Position numbers and translations under genes: made by a program
Shown: piece after piece, positions 11,198 to 24,420 of the stretch
How the letters are laid out: every line of letters starts with the position of its first letter
Position numbering within the stretch: position 1 is the first letter of the stretch
The notes under the pieces: model-generated
Told to the model about the DNA's origin: nothing
Databases searched by the model: none
What the model saw: the letters and a program-made list of their open reading frames with translations, nothing else
From: Typhlomys cinereus
Taxonomy: Eukaryota > Chordata > Mammalia > Rodentia > Platacanthomyidae
Reading direction: 5' to 3'
Length of the DNA stretch: 64,000 nt
Assembly: GCA_023101885.1 (NCBI GenBank)
Contig: JALPQD010000408.1
Span: 1,603,019-1,667,018 of the forward strand

Positions 11198-11346
11198 AAA
11201 TCATGTTTCTGCATGTGGTGGCACAAAACTGTAATCTAGTACTAGGAGGCAAAGGCAGGATGATCAGGAAGGAGTTCAAGGCCAGCCTCTGAGCATTGTG
11301 AGACCTTGCTTTTAAAACCAAAGCCAAACAAACAAAAATCATGTTT
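11198..11346 (+). mobile_element. B1 SINE, sense, with 11-bp target duplication
   Basis: Body 11209-11335: GCATGTGGTGGCACAAAACTGTAATCTAGTACTAGGAGGCAAAGGCAGGATGATCAGG ... GTTCAAGGCCAGCCT ... GTGAGACCTTGCTTTTAAAACC. This is B1 in the sense direction with an A-rich tail. Identical 11-bp repeats AAATCATGTTT flank it at 11198-11208 and 11336-11346. The intact duplication indicates a fairly young insertion. Confidence 0.9.
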
Positions 11347-13200
11347 TTTTTATTGCTTAAACGTTATTAGGTGTAGCCTTCCTTTTTTTGTGGTATTAGA
11401 AATACTTAAAACTAATAAAACATGTATGATTGTTAATAATTTAGTGTTAAAACCACATTTTGCAGATAGTCTCCCTTGATATACTTTTCAGAAGAATGTC
11501 ACTTTCTCAGTGGGAAATGTAGATGTAATAGTTTTATGTTTGAGTAAAACTGGAGTTTTAAATCTTTTAAAATGTAAATGTTTAGAAAATGTAAAGATGA
11601 TTTTATTGATGTGCTGGTAGCTGAATAGACTCAACACGCACTTGAAGGGCTCACAGTGCTGCTACTTTGTTAGCTGCTTTGAGATTCATTCTGTGATGTT
11701 TGGCTTGCGGTTGAATACATCTTTTTCCTCTTTAAGCATCACAGAGGGATGCCTTTAGTAAAATAGAATTGGACAGAGGCTACTACACTGTCCTTGATTC
11801 AGCCAGTGACATTCTCATTGAGGCTGTTCTTGGCTTGTTTGCTTAATGACTGGTTGAAATCACCTCTGCATTTCTCTATGTAAATGATGTGCCATCATAT
11901 CCAAAGCTTTCATATTTTAATACTCAGTAAGAGGGAGCACCAGCTCTTCTAAATAATTTCAAAATATTTTTTGCTTAGGGAAATTTGTATGTTTATTCAT
12001 TACTGAGTGTGAATATGTTGAAGTTTTGAAACTAAAAGCACAATAAAGTCATATTCTGAAAGTAACTTCTCTGGAAAAGTTTATAAATGAGTCCATTTCT
12101 TGAGCCAAATGTTATTTGACTTGCCTTATAATCTAACCTAAGGATATCGGGGCCTCCTTTTGGGCATTGTTGCTGTCGTTTTGATAAGATGGCTGTATGT
12201 TTAACATGTATTCTATGGGGAGTGATAGATCAGAGATCGGAGATATTTAGCTTAAAAATCTTGTTGAAGTTATGAACCAGTCTGCTGATAATCTGGCATG
12301 CCATTTCTAAATTTATAAAGAAAACTGTCAGGTATATTTGTTTCAGAATTCCTCTTTTGCCTTTTTCACTGAGCCATGTGTTATGCTTGATTAGTATTTG
12401 AGAATTGGGGGTAAACTGGGAAATTTGGAATAATCTTAGCTTTGTAACTTCTGAATAGGTTTGTAAGTCATCTTGATTACTAGTTAATTTTTACTTAGAA
12501 TTCACTAATTAAAATTTTAAAATAATTCTTGTGGTCTGTGTTGAAATATAATGTATAACAATGGGTTGTCAAGAAAATTCATTAGAAAAAAAGTGAGGAA
12601 TGATTTTAAAACATTCTTTGTAGTATTTATTTGCACCCTATGGACACAATGAAAATATATAGGTGTTTCCGATAATACAGTATGTTGAAGAGTTACCCTT
12701 TAGAACTCTACATCGGGAATTTTTTTTTAAATCTTTGAACTAACTAGGGTGCATATTTTGAGATACTTGCTCTTCAGATCTTTGTTCTAATTTGTGTTTC
12801 TTTCCTCTCTTCATTCCTTATCTACATCCTCAATTACTGATAAGGCTGTAAAGTACTTTCTTAAACTTAATGATCAAAAAATCTACTGTCTCCTCAATGC
12901 TAAAAGATTTTAGAACCTCAATCTGTTGCAAACTTTAAGTGAAAGATAGCTGCTACTTTGGCTCATAAATTGTAATTTTTATTTGTTGCTTCTTAGATGG
13001 CAAATTCACCTTGATTATTTTCAAGTTTCTTTTGCCATTTCTTTTAATTTTTGGAAGTTATAGGCTGGATGGTTAAGTTCATCAAAGGTTTTTTTTAAAG
13101 GCTCAATTGTATTTATTTCTCATCTATGAAGAGCTGTATGAGTCCTAAGAGAAAGGTTTTGACTTCAGGTTTTAGAAAAGATTAGTCTAAATGTTGTTAG
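11347..13200. other. Unique AT-rich sequence
   Basis: No recognisable repeat or exon over about 1.8 kb. Any function here would have to be shown by conservation. Confidence 0.4.
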
Positions 13201-13350
13201 ATAATGGAATAACCGTTCCTTTTCAGCTTTGGGTATATTTCCAAACTGGCTGCCAGAGCCAGGAGGAAGTGAAGGTATTAACTTACTGACTTTGGTTGGT
13301 TACTAGCTTCTCAGTACTGAGGCTGTAACCTTTGTTGGTTATCAGTAGAG

Positions 13351-13381
13351 AACAAGAGAGCACAGTCCTCGTTCCACAACA
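13351..13381 (+). other. Weak candidate micro-exon upstream of the 14.5-kb exons
   Basis: A good donor, CAACAG|GTAAGG, lies at 13381/13382, and an acceptor-like TTTGTTGGTTATCAG ends near 13344. The 37-nt block between them is open in the one frame that would join in phase to the exon at 14493. The acceptor is poor and the exon very short. The longer alternative starting at 13227 carries stops in all frames before the donor. Coordinates are approximate. Confidence 0.15.
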
Positions 13382-14492
13382 GGTAAGGAAACCTCGCGAT
13401 GGCCAGATGATATGAGAGGGACATTGCTTGGTAGATTTTTTTTTTCCTTAATTTGTCCAAATTATAACTTGTCCCAGAAATGGCACAGTGTGACTGACTG
13501 CAGTCCTAGAACAGGGACATCAAATACCTTTGGAGGACAATCTGAATCTACATAGGCATTTATCACTCTATACCACAGAGTATAATGATCCTTTCCCCCA
13601 AGGCAACACGGTTAAAAATTTATCCTACAGTCCCTGTAATTGTAAATACATGTCTGCCTCTCTTACTCGCCTTCCAGCTTTTCCTTGATCAAATGCTATG
13701 TGCTTTGAACTTCTTCTATCCACTTACTTTATTCCTACAATAAAACTACATCCCAGTGTCTTTATCATCATCTATTGTTTGATAAATCTTACTGCTTTAA
13801 TTTCTATATTGTAGCCACTAATGATTATTTTGGTCAGTCTTGATCCCAAGCAAATGATCATGTACTTTAAAAGATTTTTAACCTGTATTTTCTATGAACC
13901 CTATTCTCCCCTCCCAGTTTCAAAGATGAATGCTTTTTCACTTATGTTAGTCAGATCTTTTAAAGTTAAACCATTTACCGCAGTATTGGCCTATATAGTA
14001 TGATTAATTCTTTAGTTACTGTTATACCTGATAGTAGCTTTGTAGACATGCCCAAACTTTAGTAGTATTCCTGTTAATACCCTTGATTGTTCTGTTTCTA
14101 CTTTCCAATGCATCGTCTTCTCTTTGAAAGAAGAATTAACTGGGACTCCCTTATATCTGGGTTGAAAGTCTTTCCCCCCGTCCCTTTGAAATATGATCTT
14201 GTTTCCAGTCATATTTTACTATTTTTTGCATCAATCTTTTACCTGAAATCAAGTAGTTTGTCACAGGGTATTTTATGACTTAGACTGATACAGGTCCCTT
14301 CTTAATAGCTGCTGAGGAATTAATCATTTGTGGTAACAGATTCCTGACATTCACATTATGAAGATGTTAAAGTGTGTCCGAAGACAGCTCCTTTTTGTCC
14401 CGAGGATAAGCCATTACAAACTCAAATGACAAGAGAATGTAATTTCTTAATAAGAATTTTTTCTTAAATCTATATTCAGCTCTCTATTTCAG

Positions 14493-14649
14493 TGCTTCTC
14501 TCCTACCAGAGGTGCAAGGAGTGATCCTAGAACCACAGATACAGCCAAGACCACGGAGAGCTTTTGACGTCAGGGGTCCACTTTCTCCACTGAACCCTTG
14601 GAGACAGAATATCCAGCTTCTGGAGAGAGTGGGAAAGGATAATAAACAA
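14493..14649 (+). CDS. Candidate internal coding exon, unrecognised protein
   Basis: Seen: a pyrimidine-rich acceptor (CTCTCTATTTCAG) ends at 14492, and a donor CAA|GTGGGT follows 14649. The 157-nt block is open in one frame (1 base plus 52 codons). Its G+C is higher than the flanks. It would encode a Pro/Arg-rich stretch followed by an amphipathic region, including GPLSPLNPWRQNIQLLER. The open frame runs in phase 0 into the next candidate exon at 14835. I recognise no family. The donor is weaker than consensus, and an unannotated repeat or a chance open frame is a real alternative. A perfect CRE palindrome, TGACGTCA, lies inside at 14565-14572. Confidence 0.4.
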
Positions 14650-14834
14650 GTGGGTGCTTTCCATTATTTACTTGGGTTTATTTATAGATTGTCCTTCCAT
14701 TGCCCATTTTATTCTATTGGTAAACTCCTTGTGTTCTTACAAGAACCAGGTGGGGCTACAATCTGTTTTTGTAAGAGTGTTGTCTAGTGCCCATTCAGAA
14801 AACCAGCTTGATATTTATTTAACTTTCTCTCCAG

Positions 14835-14937
14835 ATAACTAAACGAGTGGATGATTTGGGGCACAAGATTGAGTATTGCCTGTATGTAGTCCACAGGATT
14901 TTAAGAGAGGGACTTTTTCTCCACTTGGACCTTTATG
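14835..14937 (+). CDS. Candidate internal coding exon joined in frame to 14493-14649
   Basis: The acceptor TTTAACTTTCTCTCCAG ends at 14834 and the donor TATG|GTAATG follows 14937. The 103-nt block is open in the frame inherited from the preceding exon (34 codons plus 1 base). It would encode a helix-prone stretch containing KRVDDLGHKIEYCLYVVHRI. The intron between the two blocks is 185 bp. Without splicing at 14937 the frame stops at about 14982, and an AATAAA at 15194-15199 could then close a 3' UTR. No family recognised. Confidence 0.4.
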
Positions 14938-17900
14938 GTAATGGTGGACTTCTAAAAATACTCTTTTATATTCCAGCAATTTAAGTTTCTGTGCTTCATC
15001 TTTGGGCAAGCTGGACATCTGAAATCTCTTAATCTGTGCAGTCAGATGTCCAGGCCTTATCCTACCCTGTTAGTGAGAACTTTTTGGTCTTTTTTCCTGC
15101 CTTAAATGTTAGGCCTTCATGCAGATCTTTTAGAAGATGGAATGATAGTATTGTGTAGTTTTATTGTCAAATGTAGGCTTCATTCTTTAACAAAATAAAT
15201 ATGAATGCGTTTAAGTTTCAGGATATAATGTCCCTGAAAGTTATGTTTAATGTATTCAAAAGTAGTTTTCTGGTGCCTAGGAATATATTCGTGGCAAAAG
15301 AGCCTCTCGCTAGATTGTTTCCCATGGCATTAAGGTAGTTTTCTTAGTTCCTTTGATGCCAAGGGCAGGATTTGACTCCAGGAAGTGCTCACCTACAATG
15401 GGTAGAGTGTGAACTTGCTGCCTCTGGCAAGTTTTCATTTTTCCTTAGTGGATTCCTTCTGTGACTTCAGGTATCTTGATAATGGGAGACCGGTTTATTT
15501 GTTCTCTAATTGCCCAGATTTCTTTCAACTGGTAAAACATCATACTTCTTCAGCAAAGGAATTCTTCTAGCAGAGTCTTCATGGATGATATCTGTCACAC
15601 ATCCAGCACCTGCAGTTTGGAAGGCAGTGGTGAATGGATCCATGCAATATGTCTAGAAGACACAAGGATGAGCGAGCCACCTGATCTTGTTGATTATAAA
15701 TGTTTGAGATTTACTCTGCTTTATTGCTGGTCGGAAAATGGAAAGGCTCAAGTCATGAAACAATCTTTTCAGAGTGGAGTTTTATATGGCCATGGAAATA
15801 CATATTTCTACTCAGAAGAATGAGCTAGAGGAAGCTTAAGAAAGTTCTGTCTTTGAAAGCAGCTCTCTGTATGTTTCACTTGAAAGAGTGTGGGCTGAAA
15901 ATTGCCACAGAGTAGGCAGCCGTGAAGTAGCGTAGAGTATAAAACAGTAGAAACTTTTTTGTCATTGTTACCTAATGCGCAGAGGTATTATAAATAAAAG
16001 TTGAATCGAATTGTTTCAGAATTACTTTTAATGTTAAGGTATATTTATTCTTAGCTCACCTTTGGTTGGTTTTGAGCTTTTTATATATTTTATTAAATCA
16101 GCAAAGTAGGAAAGCCATCTGGGAAATCAGAGTAGTTTTGCCTTTCTTCTAAAGTAATGAGTACCTTTTAAACTTGAGGTATTAGACTTATTCTGCACCC
16201 AAGACATTTTGAAGTTTGAATGATTCAGAGCAGAAGTTTATAGCACAAGAAGCATTGGAAGTATTAAAATAAACTTGTAAGTGTGAATATGCATTGTAGA
16301 ACAGTTGTCCAGCTGTCCATGGGTGGTAGTTACCAGACGTTTGGGTCTTTCTCTGGTAATCTATTAACTAACCAGTAAAAAGCCATAAGGAAGACTTTCA
16401 AAGTCATCTGTGTGGCATTTCTTTTTTTTGTAGAATAAATTTGAATAAGAGAAACCTAAAATTAGAAATATGAAAACAGAATGTTTTAGGACTTTCAAAG
16501 ATATAGAGCCACATTTGCTAAATGTAACCTGGCCTTTAGTCTTTCTTGACTATGAGAACTATTTTTTTTTTTCGTTAAAAATATTTTTTCAGAAACATAA
16601 TACTTAAATGTAAGTTTAAAGATTGTTTTGAGCTAAGATTTTTCCCCAGAGAATGATTCCTGACTGTGAATAGAGATAGTTTAATGTATTAAAACAAAAT
16701 GCTGAACATTTTAGAAAAAAACTCAGGGAACCAAAAGTAAGATCTGCCTAGATATTCAGGTAGTTAAATTCTTTGAACCACAGTCAAATCTTTATATGGC
16801 TTGTGAGATTATTAGCTTTTTGTTTCAGCATTGAAGAAAAATGGTTTAGCCTCGTAATTGCATGCTTTATTTTTTAGTCTGTTTCTTAAAGTGTGCAAAA
16901 GAAATAAGAAATGTAAGTGCATTTCTATTTATCTCATGCCACTGCAAGCTATTTAAAGTGAAACTTTTTGTATATCATGTGAACTGATTTGTTTATTTAA
17001 ACTTTTATTTTGATGCATTTTTCTTTCAGATTTAAAAAATCTTTCGTGTTACAATATGCAATCCTATACTTTCCATGTTTATTTTATGAATATTAATATT
17101 AGCAATTTTTCTAGAATGATTGTGTAATATTTGTATTATGTGATCATTTGAAAACTAATAAATATTTTCTCCATGAAAACATGCACTTACTGATAAATGA
17201 CTTATTTCTATTTCAGGAGTAGACAGTGAAAACTGGAATAGTATTTTTTAAGTGTATTTTAATTTAATGTGTCTTTCTCTAAGTATTTTTGAATATATTC
17301 TAATTTTTTGAGAAAAGATCACTAATTATTAGAACTCTTGGGTCAATATGGTGAATATTAGAAGTAATTTGACCAAAGTTTTCAAGGCTATATTGATCGA
17401 AATATAACATACCTTTACAAAATAGCATACATAAATGGTGCTTCTGCTCAAAGAAACAAAAAAGCAAAAACATTTGAAAATAATGACTGACTGGAAAAAC
17501 CACCCAGTTCTTGAGAGTTGTTATTCAGAAAAGTGTTTTGTGTTTTAATCTTCTGATTGAGCAAGTAACAGATCTTGATCTCAGAGCCTCTTGCTTTTAA
17601 AAGCTTTGCCACGACAATGTGGAAAAGAATAAAATTTGGTATTAGTGATTCTTGTCTTTGTAGCTACAAGACTTCAGTTAATTCAAGTCTTGAGAACAAT
17701 TTGCGCTTCTTGCTCAGGATCTGAATCGAGAGAATTGCCTGTTGAATTTAAAGAAAAGTTATGTAACAGGCAGACTTCAAACTTTTAAAAACAGACATTG
17801 AGATAGAGTCCAAGCAAGAAATAAAAATCGAATGGTAGTAATAGCTTATGGGGTAAGATGACATCATTCGGCTTCCCAAATAACTTACACTTGGCACAGA

Positions 17901-19049
17901 AGGAGAATCATACAAGGAGAATTTAATTCGAAATTGTATTGGTGGCAAGGAAGAGGAAGCCAGAATCCTTGCCTTGGCCTTGTTCATCTGGTAAGTTTGA
18001 GAAAGAGTTTAAGACTCTGTGGACAAAGTTTATTATTAGAATTAAAACTATTAAAAGGTTTACAGACATATTTCATTGGAAGGCTGCGTTTCATGTGAAT
18101 ATGAAATTTATGAGCCTTTTCTATGTATATGTGTGAAAGTCTTGGGAGTGGTGCACTAGAGACTTCAGAAGTCTTGCAGACACAATGGTGAAACGAGCTT
18201 CCCACTGATTTCTCTGATCGATTCTCCCCCCACACCGTCAGTAGCCTTCACATGAACACCATGTATTGAGCTTGGCTTGCCACTAGGTCAAGGTAGACAT
18301 GTTTTCACCATCATTGATTAGATTAACCATAGCATAAAAATCTATTTTGATTATTCCTGAGTGATGAAACAAAAGTTGGTTTTGAGATGGGGCATTGAGA
18401 GATATTTTTGTAGCTATTGTTTAAAAAAAAAAAGTCACAAGCTACAGTGCTGACCTTTGAATTTACTGTAAACATGTACAGAGATTTTATTTTTCCTGTT
18501 CTCTGTTAGAACTATAGAGCATCACTGCTGAGATGGCCCAAGCAAAGTTCTCTTCATTTAGTTAGCTGCGTTTCCTGTAAAAAAGATTTCATATTAATTT
18601 GGTCCTAAATGTGAACAATTAACGTTTCAAAGTATGCACATAGGTACTCTCGAGGCTTCTCTACTGATACACACCTAAGGTAAATTAGGTTACCACAGTT
18701 TCAAAAAGTGTTAGGGAACTTTGAAGTATGCATCGGAGGTTTCAGAAATTCTGATCCCAGGGATCCCTGCAAAAGAGGTAAGGTATGACATAGGAGAAGA
18801 CATGTCTAAAATATGCAGTGTAACCATGTCTGAAGGTATCCTTGCATTTTCAGAGGTAATCAATCGGGAAGGTAACTTCTCTTCAAGTTTTTCAGAGCAT
18901 AGCATCAGAGAAACCACACATTTGTTTTTGCATGTTGGGAGCGTGTTTAATTATATCCCTTGTGTACATGTAACTCTTGAGACCACAAGGCATCGAGGCA
19001 TCTTCACATTTGCTATCTTAGTTTTCATGATCCATATTGAATTTAGTGG
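14938..19049. other. Unique AT-rich sequence, about 4.1 kb
   Basis: No repeat family recognised. AATAAA words occur at 15194, near 15991 and near 16270. An 80-codon ORF at 15581-15823 and a 128-codon ORF at 18721-19107 have no supporting splice sites or recognisable domains. The second runs into a B1. This is the longest repeat-poor stretch of the window, so it is the best place to look for conserved non-coding elements. Confidence 0.4.
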
Positions 19050-19175
19050 TTTTTTGATTTGTTTCGTTCGAAACAGGGTCTATGTAAATAACCTAGACTG
19101 GCCTTAATCTTGTAATCCCCTGCTTCACCTTTCTGAATAGCTGGGATTACGGGTGTACACCACTGTTTTTGGCCT
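19050..19175 (-). mobile_element. B1 SINE, antisense
   Basis: GAAACAGGGTCTATGTAAATAACCTAGACTGGCCTTAATCTTGTAATCCCCTGC ... GAATAGCTGGGATTACGGGTGTACACCACTG follows antisense B1 throughout. Confidence 0.85.
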
Positions 19176-21229
19176 TTAATTTAGTATTTTTTATACACTG
19201 AGCACTACAAAAATAACTCCGCTTTGCATGGAAATTTGGGCACATGTTTCATGAAATTATTGCTTGTATTCACTTTGGCTCTGTCTTCCAGGTTCTTGTT
19301 TCTGTTTTTTAATGATATTTAGGACTTAGAAAATACTTGCATAACTAATATTTAATTTTGGTTTGATAAATTAAGGAATTTTATAAATATTCACTTAGGA
19401 ATCTTTTATTCCCAAAATTAAGGAAAAACTTTATTGCTTGCTGTTTAAAAAGCATTGAAAAGAGGAAGTTATTAATCTTTAAAGAAAATTAAGTCGATTC
19501 AAATAACTTAGTAATACTTATTGAAAATGGATCTCAAGATTGATTATGGATTGCCTAGGTTAAAATTTTCTATCAAAACTTGATTGCAGATGTAGATTCA
19601 GTGAGTGGCACTATAGGAAACAATTTTACATCAAGTTCTTCTTTGTAAAAACTCCAACTTGTGGACATTTTGCTTTTATTGAAAAGAATTTGCTGACTCG
19701 CTTTCCCTTCATGCAAAACAGAATAGTAAATTCAGTAGCCCAGCATTTTATGAGCTAGCTGGTTCTGTTCAGATGGCAGTAGTATTAAGGTGATCCAAAA
19801 TTTACTCATGAGCCTTCTGACTGGAAATTGCTCAACCAAGGATCAAGTTTCACACCCTTTTACATGCAGCATGTCTGATATATAGAGACATTTTTATCAC
19901 ATGTCTAATTTCACACTACTGAGAATAAATTGTGTGGTAGACTTAAGCTCAGAGAGAAGTAGCGCGTCATCCCCTGTTGTTGACGCTCAGCTCAGATGAC
20001 AGTCCAAGACACCTATTCGCTTCTCAGTCCCTCTCTGTTTTACGTGTCAGTCATCACCATGTTCTTAGCCTTCTGGAATATGATTTTTATAGATCTTGGT
20101 TCTTTCTTTCTTACTATGTGACATTGAGCCATCACAGTACATGAGTGGCTATCAAAACATGTGACCTTGCTTGTCTGTGGAATTCTACTTTGTCCTTATA
20201 CATATTTATTCAGTAAGGTGTTAGGTTTTTGTGCATATTGAGATCTATTAGGCAAAGAGTTAACATAGTATTACATTAAGTATTTTGTTTGTAAAAATCA
20301 GATCAGTAATCAAAGACTGTATAATATACCTGATTTAGTGGAAGAAGAAATGACTCGGTTATAACTCAAACCTTGGAAAGTCAGATACAAAAGTGTAATC
20401 TCCACTGAAAGTATTTTTACTTTTATTAAATGATCTATGACCTATATAATATAAAACATTTTTTCCAGGTTGTCCCTGCAAATTTAAGGGTTACTAGGTC
20501 TTTTGGAGCTTAACTGTTAAATGGCTGGCATTAAGAAGATGAATTTGTGTTTAATAACATAATTAAACCTAGAAATGAAAGGCAGTCCTCATTGGAAAAG
20601 TTGGGAAATACACCAACCCACAGAAGATGGTGAAGAAGCAGCTCTGGATGTCTTAGAATGTGACCTGAACACTAATGCAAATGCAGTCTTGTGTTGCATG
20701 TGCAAATGCAGTGCAAACTCCACAGCGGCTCTGCCCCAGCTTAGCAGTGTTGGCTGCCAAGTAGGAAATTTAGGTTTTTTACTAGAGTACTAAAATGGCC
20801 TCCAGGAAAACAGGACATGGTTCCAAGAGCCCAAGTGTATGTCCACATGCTCCAAGTCCCTTATAAAGTGATTCTGTATTTGCATATAACCCATCCGCAT
20901 CCTCCCACATACTTCAGATGATCTCTAGAATATTTAATTCAAGTACTATGTAAGTTCAGTGCGGTATATTAAGGAAACAATGACAAAAGTCTACATAGTA
21001 AGATTGCAGAGTCCAAGAACAGAATGATTAGGCAAAGGAGATGATATTTGAAAGTTGGTCCATTAATCGAAGTTCTGCCATATCATTGCTAAAAGAATAC
21101 AGATTTTGAGGAAGATGGCACATAAAACTGCGGTATGCAGCAGTAGGTAGAGATTGGCTTGCATTACAGACTAAAGAACTATATATAGAAATTATATATA
21201 AACCATAAATTCACTTATTTTACATTATC
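19176..21229. other. Unique AT-rich sequence
   Basis: No exon recognised. A short ORF at 20575-20793 covers a partly duplicated TGCAAATGCAGT motif (20676-20687 and 20701-20712). Confidence 0.4.
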
Positions 21230-22371
21230 ATAGGATAGTCCTGCTTCCTTAGAAATACACCATGTTCCCGAGCTTGGACTGGGTCAAATGGCAAACTGTT
21301 CTGAAGGGGCTGTTGTATTTCGCATTTCCACCACCAGGGACTGAGTTGGGTCAGCTTGCCAGCACTTGGTGGTGGCAATGTTTGATTTCATTCTTGTTCT
21401 AATAGATGTGCAGTGGTGTCGCATTACTTCATAATTCTTAATGATGTATGGTGTTAAAATGTTTTTCATGTGTGTATTTTTGTCTTTTACTCTTTAGTGA
21501 GGTGTGTCTGTTCAGGGCTTTTGCTGTTTTTTTAAGTCAGTTGTTGTTACTGAGTTTGACAAGTTCTTCATGTATTTTGGATACCAGTCCTATATCAGAT
21601 AAATGGTGATCTCACCAAGATTTTTTTTTATTGCAACAAAGTCCATCTTGACAGTTTTTTTCATTAATGAGCTATGATTTGGCAGTTTATAAACTACTGC
21701 CAAAATCATGTTTTTTTTTTTTTCCTTTGTCATTTTCTTTCTCTCAAGTTCTGTGTTTTACAAGTAGCTCTATGACATTCAATTTTTATGAAAGATTTAA
21801 GGCCCGTGCCGGCTTTTTGGGTGTTTTTTTTTAACAGTTGTTGGAAAGATTGTTCTTTCTCTCCTAAGTTGTGCTTCTTTTTCAAAGTTAAGTTTGCTAT
21901 ATTTTGTAATTTCTGTTTTTGAACTCTGTTTTGTTCTGTTGATCTGTTGATGTTAGATTGTCCAGAATGCTGAAGCTTTTATTAAGCTTGAAGTTTGTGT
22001 ACTGTTAGGCTTGGTTCTTCAGTGCTGGTGCTGTTTCCAGTCTTGCTTTTCTATGTAATCCTTTAAATCTGTTTGTCTCTATATTGTCTGCATTGACTTG
22101 CTGGGATGTTGATTGTGTTTACCATGAATCCTGAAGGCAAATTTTAGGGGAAAAAAACTCATATCTTAATAATTTTGAATTTGAATGCTCCTATCCTCAG
22201 AATGGAGCATTTCTTCATTTCCAAATTTTCATCAGCACTTGAGTCTTTTGCCCTAATAGACCTTAGATGAAATCATGTTTTTTTAGATCTGTACCTACAT
22301 TTTCCTTTTTCTTTCCCTCTTTCTGTTCCTCTTTCTTTCCTTCCTTCATTTTCTTTTTTCTTCCCTTTTCT

Positions 22372-22460
22372 TTTTAGTAAGAGAGGGTCTTGCTGATTAG
22401 CCCCAGCTCAGGTCCCTGAGTGCTGGGCGGTAGTCATGTACCGTGGAGCCCAGGCATTTT
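22372..22460 (-). mobile_element. B1-like fragment nested in L1M, antisense
   Basis: TTAGTAAGAGAGGGTCTTGCTGATTAGCCCCAGCTC ... CTGAGTGCTGGGCGGTAGTCATGTACCGTGGAGCCC, preceded by a pyrimidine-rich tract at 22300-22375 that looks like its decayed tail. Confidence 0.55.
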
Positions 22461-24144
22461 ACGTTTTAATGTAAGTGTGAATTAGTGTTTTAAATTGCAG
22501 CTCCAGTTATTTGTTGCTGGTGTACAGGAAAACAGTTGACTGTTTTGGCGTCATATTTCTTAAGTCTTGTATTCTGCAACCTTGTTTGAAATTTTTTTTC
22601 TTACTCCCTTTTTAATAAATCCACATGAATAGTCTATCAGTGAAAAAAAAAGTTTTCATTTATTCCTTCTGAGTCTCTATGCCTTCTTTTCCTTTGCTTA
22701 TTGCTAGTTACCAGATGATACTGAAGCAGTGTGGCCAGACAGCCTGTTGGAATGTTAAGGCATTTTCACTTCAGGAGATAGGAAGTGAGCTGTGGGGTTT
22801 TTGTGGGTGCTCGTGAGCAGACTGAGGAAGTTTCTATTTCAGGTGTTATTAGAGCTTTAAATTGTGAATTGATCTTGACATTTTGTGGGTTCATATGAAT
22901 GACCTTTCTCATAGCTTACTTCCTCATGTTGGAAGATACATGAAGTAATACATGAAGTAATAATGTATGTGTATAGATTATGGTTCTTATATATTGTTGA
23001 ATTTTTCTTGTGAATCGTCAAGGATTTTCACCTCAGAGTTCATTGGGAGAAATTGTTCTATAATTTTCCTTGTATTATCTTGGTCTGGTTTAGACCTTAA
23101 GATAATACCTTCATACAGTGGTTTAGGAATTGTTTTGTGTTTCTTTTTTCACAGAAGATTGTAGGGATCCCTTACCATTTTATAAAATACTTATTTGAGA
23201 TCACAATTGCAGCCATCAGTGTCTAGTGTTTTCTGTTCGGGAAGAGGGTTGGTTGCTGTCTCCATTGCTTTCATAAATACAGCCTATTATCATGTAAACA
23301 TTTTTTTCTTTGTGTATTTTATTAAAGAAGGCCGTTCAAAGAAATATTTTTTTCATGTAAGTGGTTAGTTGGAGATGGCTTTTAATACTTACTGTTCCAG
23401 TGTGTGTGGGATGAGTAGTTATGGTCCCTCTTTCCACTGTGTTGGAATTTGTGTCTTCCCTTTCATTGGTTGCCCTGGTAAAATATTTGTCAGTGTTGCT
23501 GAACTGGATTTGTTTTAGCCACACCCTTTCCCCAATGCTTTTAAATTTCTCTTGAGGCTACTATTTTAACATATGTAGTGTTTAAAACAGTTGCATTGGT
23601 TTGCCAAGGAATTGAGGTTTTCCAGTTGTTAGGAAATATTTGGCACGTGTTGCTGACTTTGGTTAATTAGATTGTGGTCTGAAGGTATGGTTTGAGTTCT
23701 GCATTTGTTGTTATGTGTCTGACATGTAACAGAACGTGGTTTGTTTTGAGGAATGTGCCATGTGAGAGCTTCGGAAGAGTTTAGATAGTGTTGGATGGAG
23801 CAGTCCGTAGATGCCAGTTAGCACCTGCTGATAGGTGATGCTGCCGTCAGGGATAGTTAGTTCTGTATAGATTTGCTCCTCTAGATCTGTCAGTTATGGA
23901 TAGAGATATTTAAGTCTTTTACTGAAGTAGTGAAACTGTCTATTTTTCCTTGCGTCTCAGTTTTTGCCTCATGTATCCTGACATTCTCTTGTTAGACACA
24001 TACTCATTAAGCCACTTGGGAGTGTCGACTTTTTTTCTTAAATAATGAATACTTACCTTTACTCTTGACTCTTCCCCTTCTCAAACATGCTGTCTAAAGT
24101 GGGTTACAGTTGCATTCTGTTCCCCCAACCAATTTAATATTTTT

Positions 24145-24316
24145 CACTTTTTTGTTCTGAGGCTTCCTATGTAGACAACTTCTGATCTTCCCTGTTTCGC
24201 CTTCCAGTTCTGGGCTTAAAGGTACATTTGACCATGTTCTGTTTAGATTTCAGTTGCTAGGGCTGGGACCCTTGGGGTCTTACGCATGCTAGCCAAGCGC
24301 TTTACCAGCTTTCCAT
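24145..24316 (-). mobile_element. B4-type SINE (B1 part plus ID-like head), antisense
   Basis: A degraded B1-like part (GTTCTGAGGCTTCCTATGTAGACAACTTCTGATC ... CTGGGCTTAAAGGTACATTTGACC) is followed by AGGGCTGGGACCCTTGGGGTCTTACGCATGCTAGCCAAGCGCTTTACC. The last part is the antisense of an ID/tRNA-Ala-like head. The fused order defines the B4/ID_B1 group. Confidence 0.75.
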
Positions 24317-24344
24317 TTTGATTAGTGTGGGCACAGTATGCCAG

Positions 24345-24420
24345 ACTCTGCCCTGGACTCTGCCTCAGTCCTCCTCCTCCTCCAGACTGGCATTTCAGGT
24401 TTGCACAACCACACCTAGCT
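24345..24420 (-). mobile_element. B1 fragment, antisense
   Basis: CTCTGCCTCAGTCCTCCTCC ... GGCATTTCAGGTTTGCACAACCACACCTAGC resembles the 5' half of B1 read antisense. Confidence 0.55.

Noticed and set aside
13227..13274. Exon-like block between TTTTCAG and GTATTA
   Set aside because: In the frame needed to join the exon at 14493 it contains a stop, and the other frames give no phase-compatible junction.
18721..19107. 128-codon + strand ORF
   Set aside because: No recognisable domain, no splice signals that fit, and its 3' end runs into an antisense B1.
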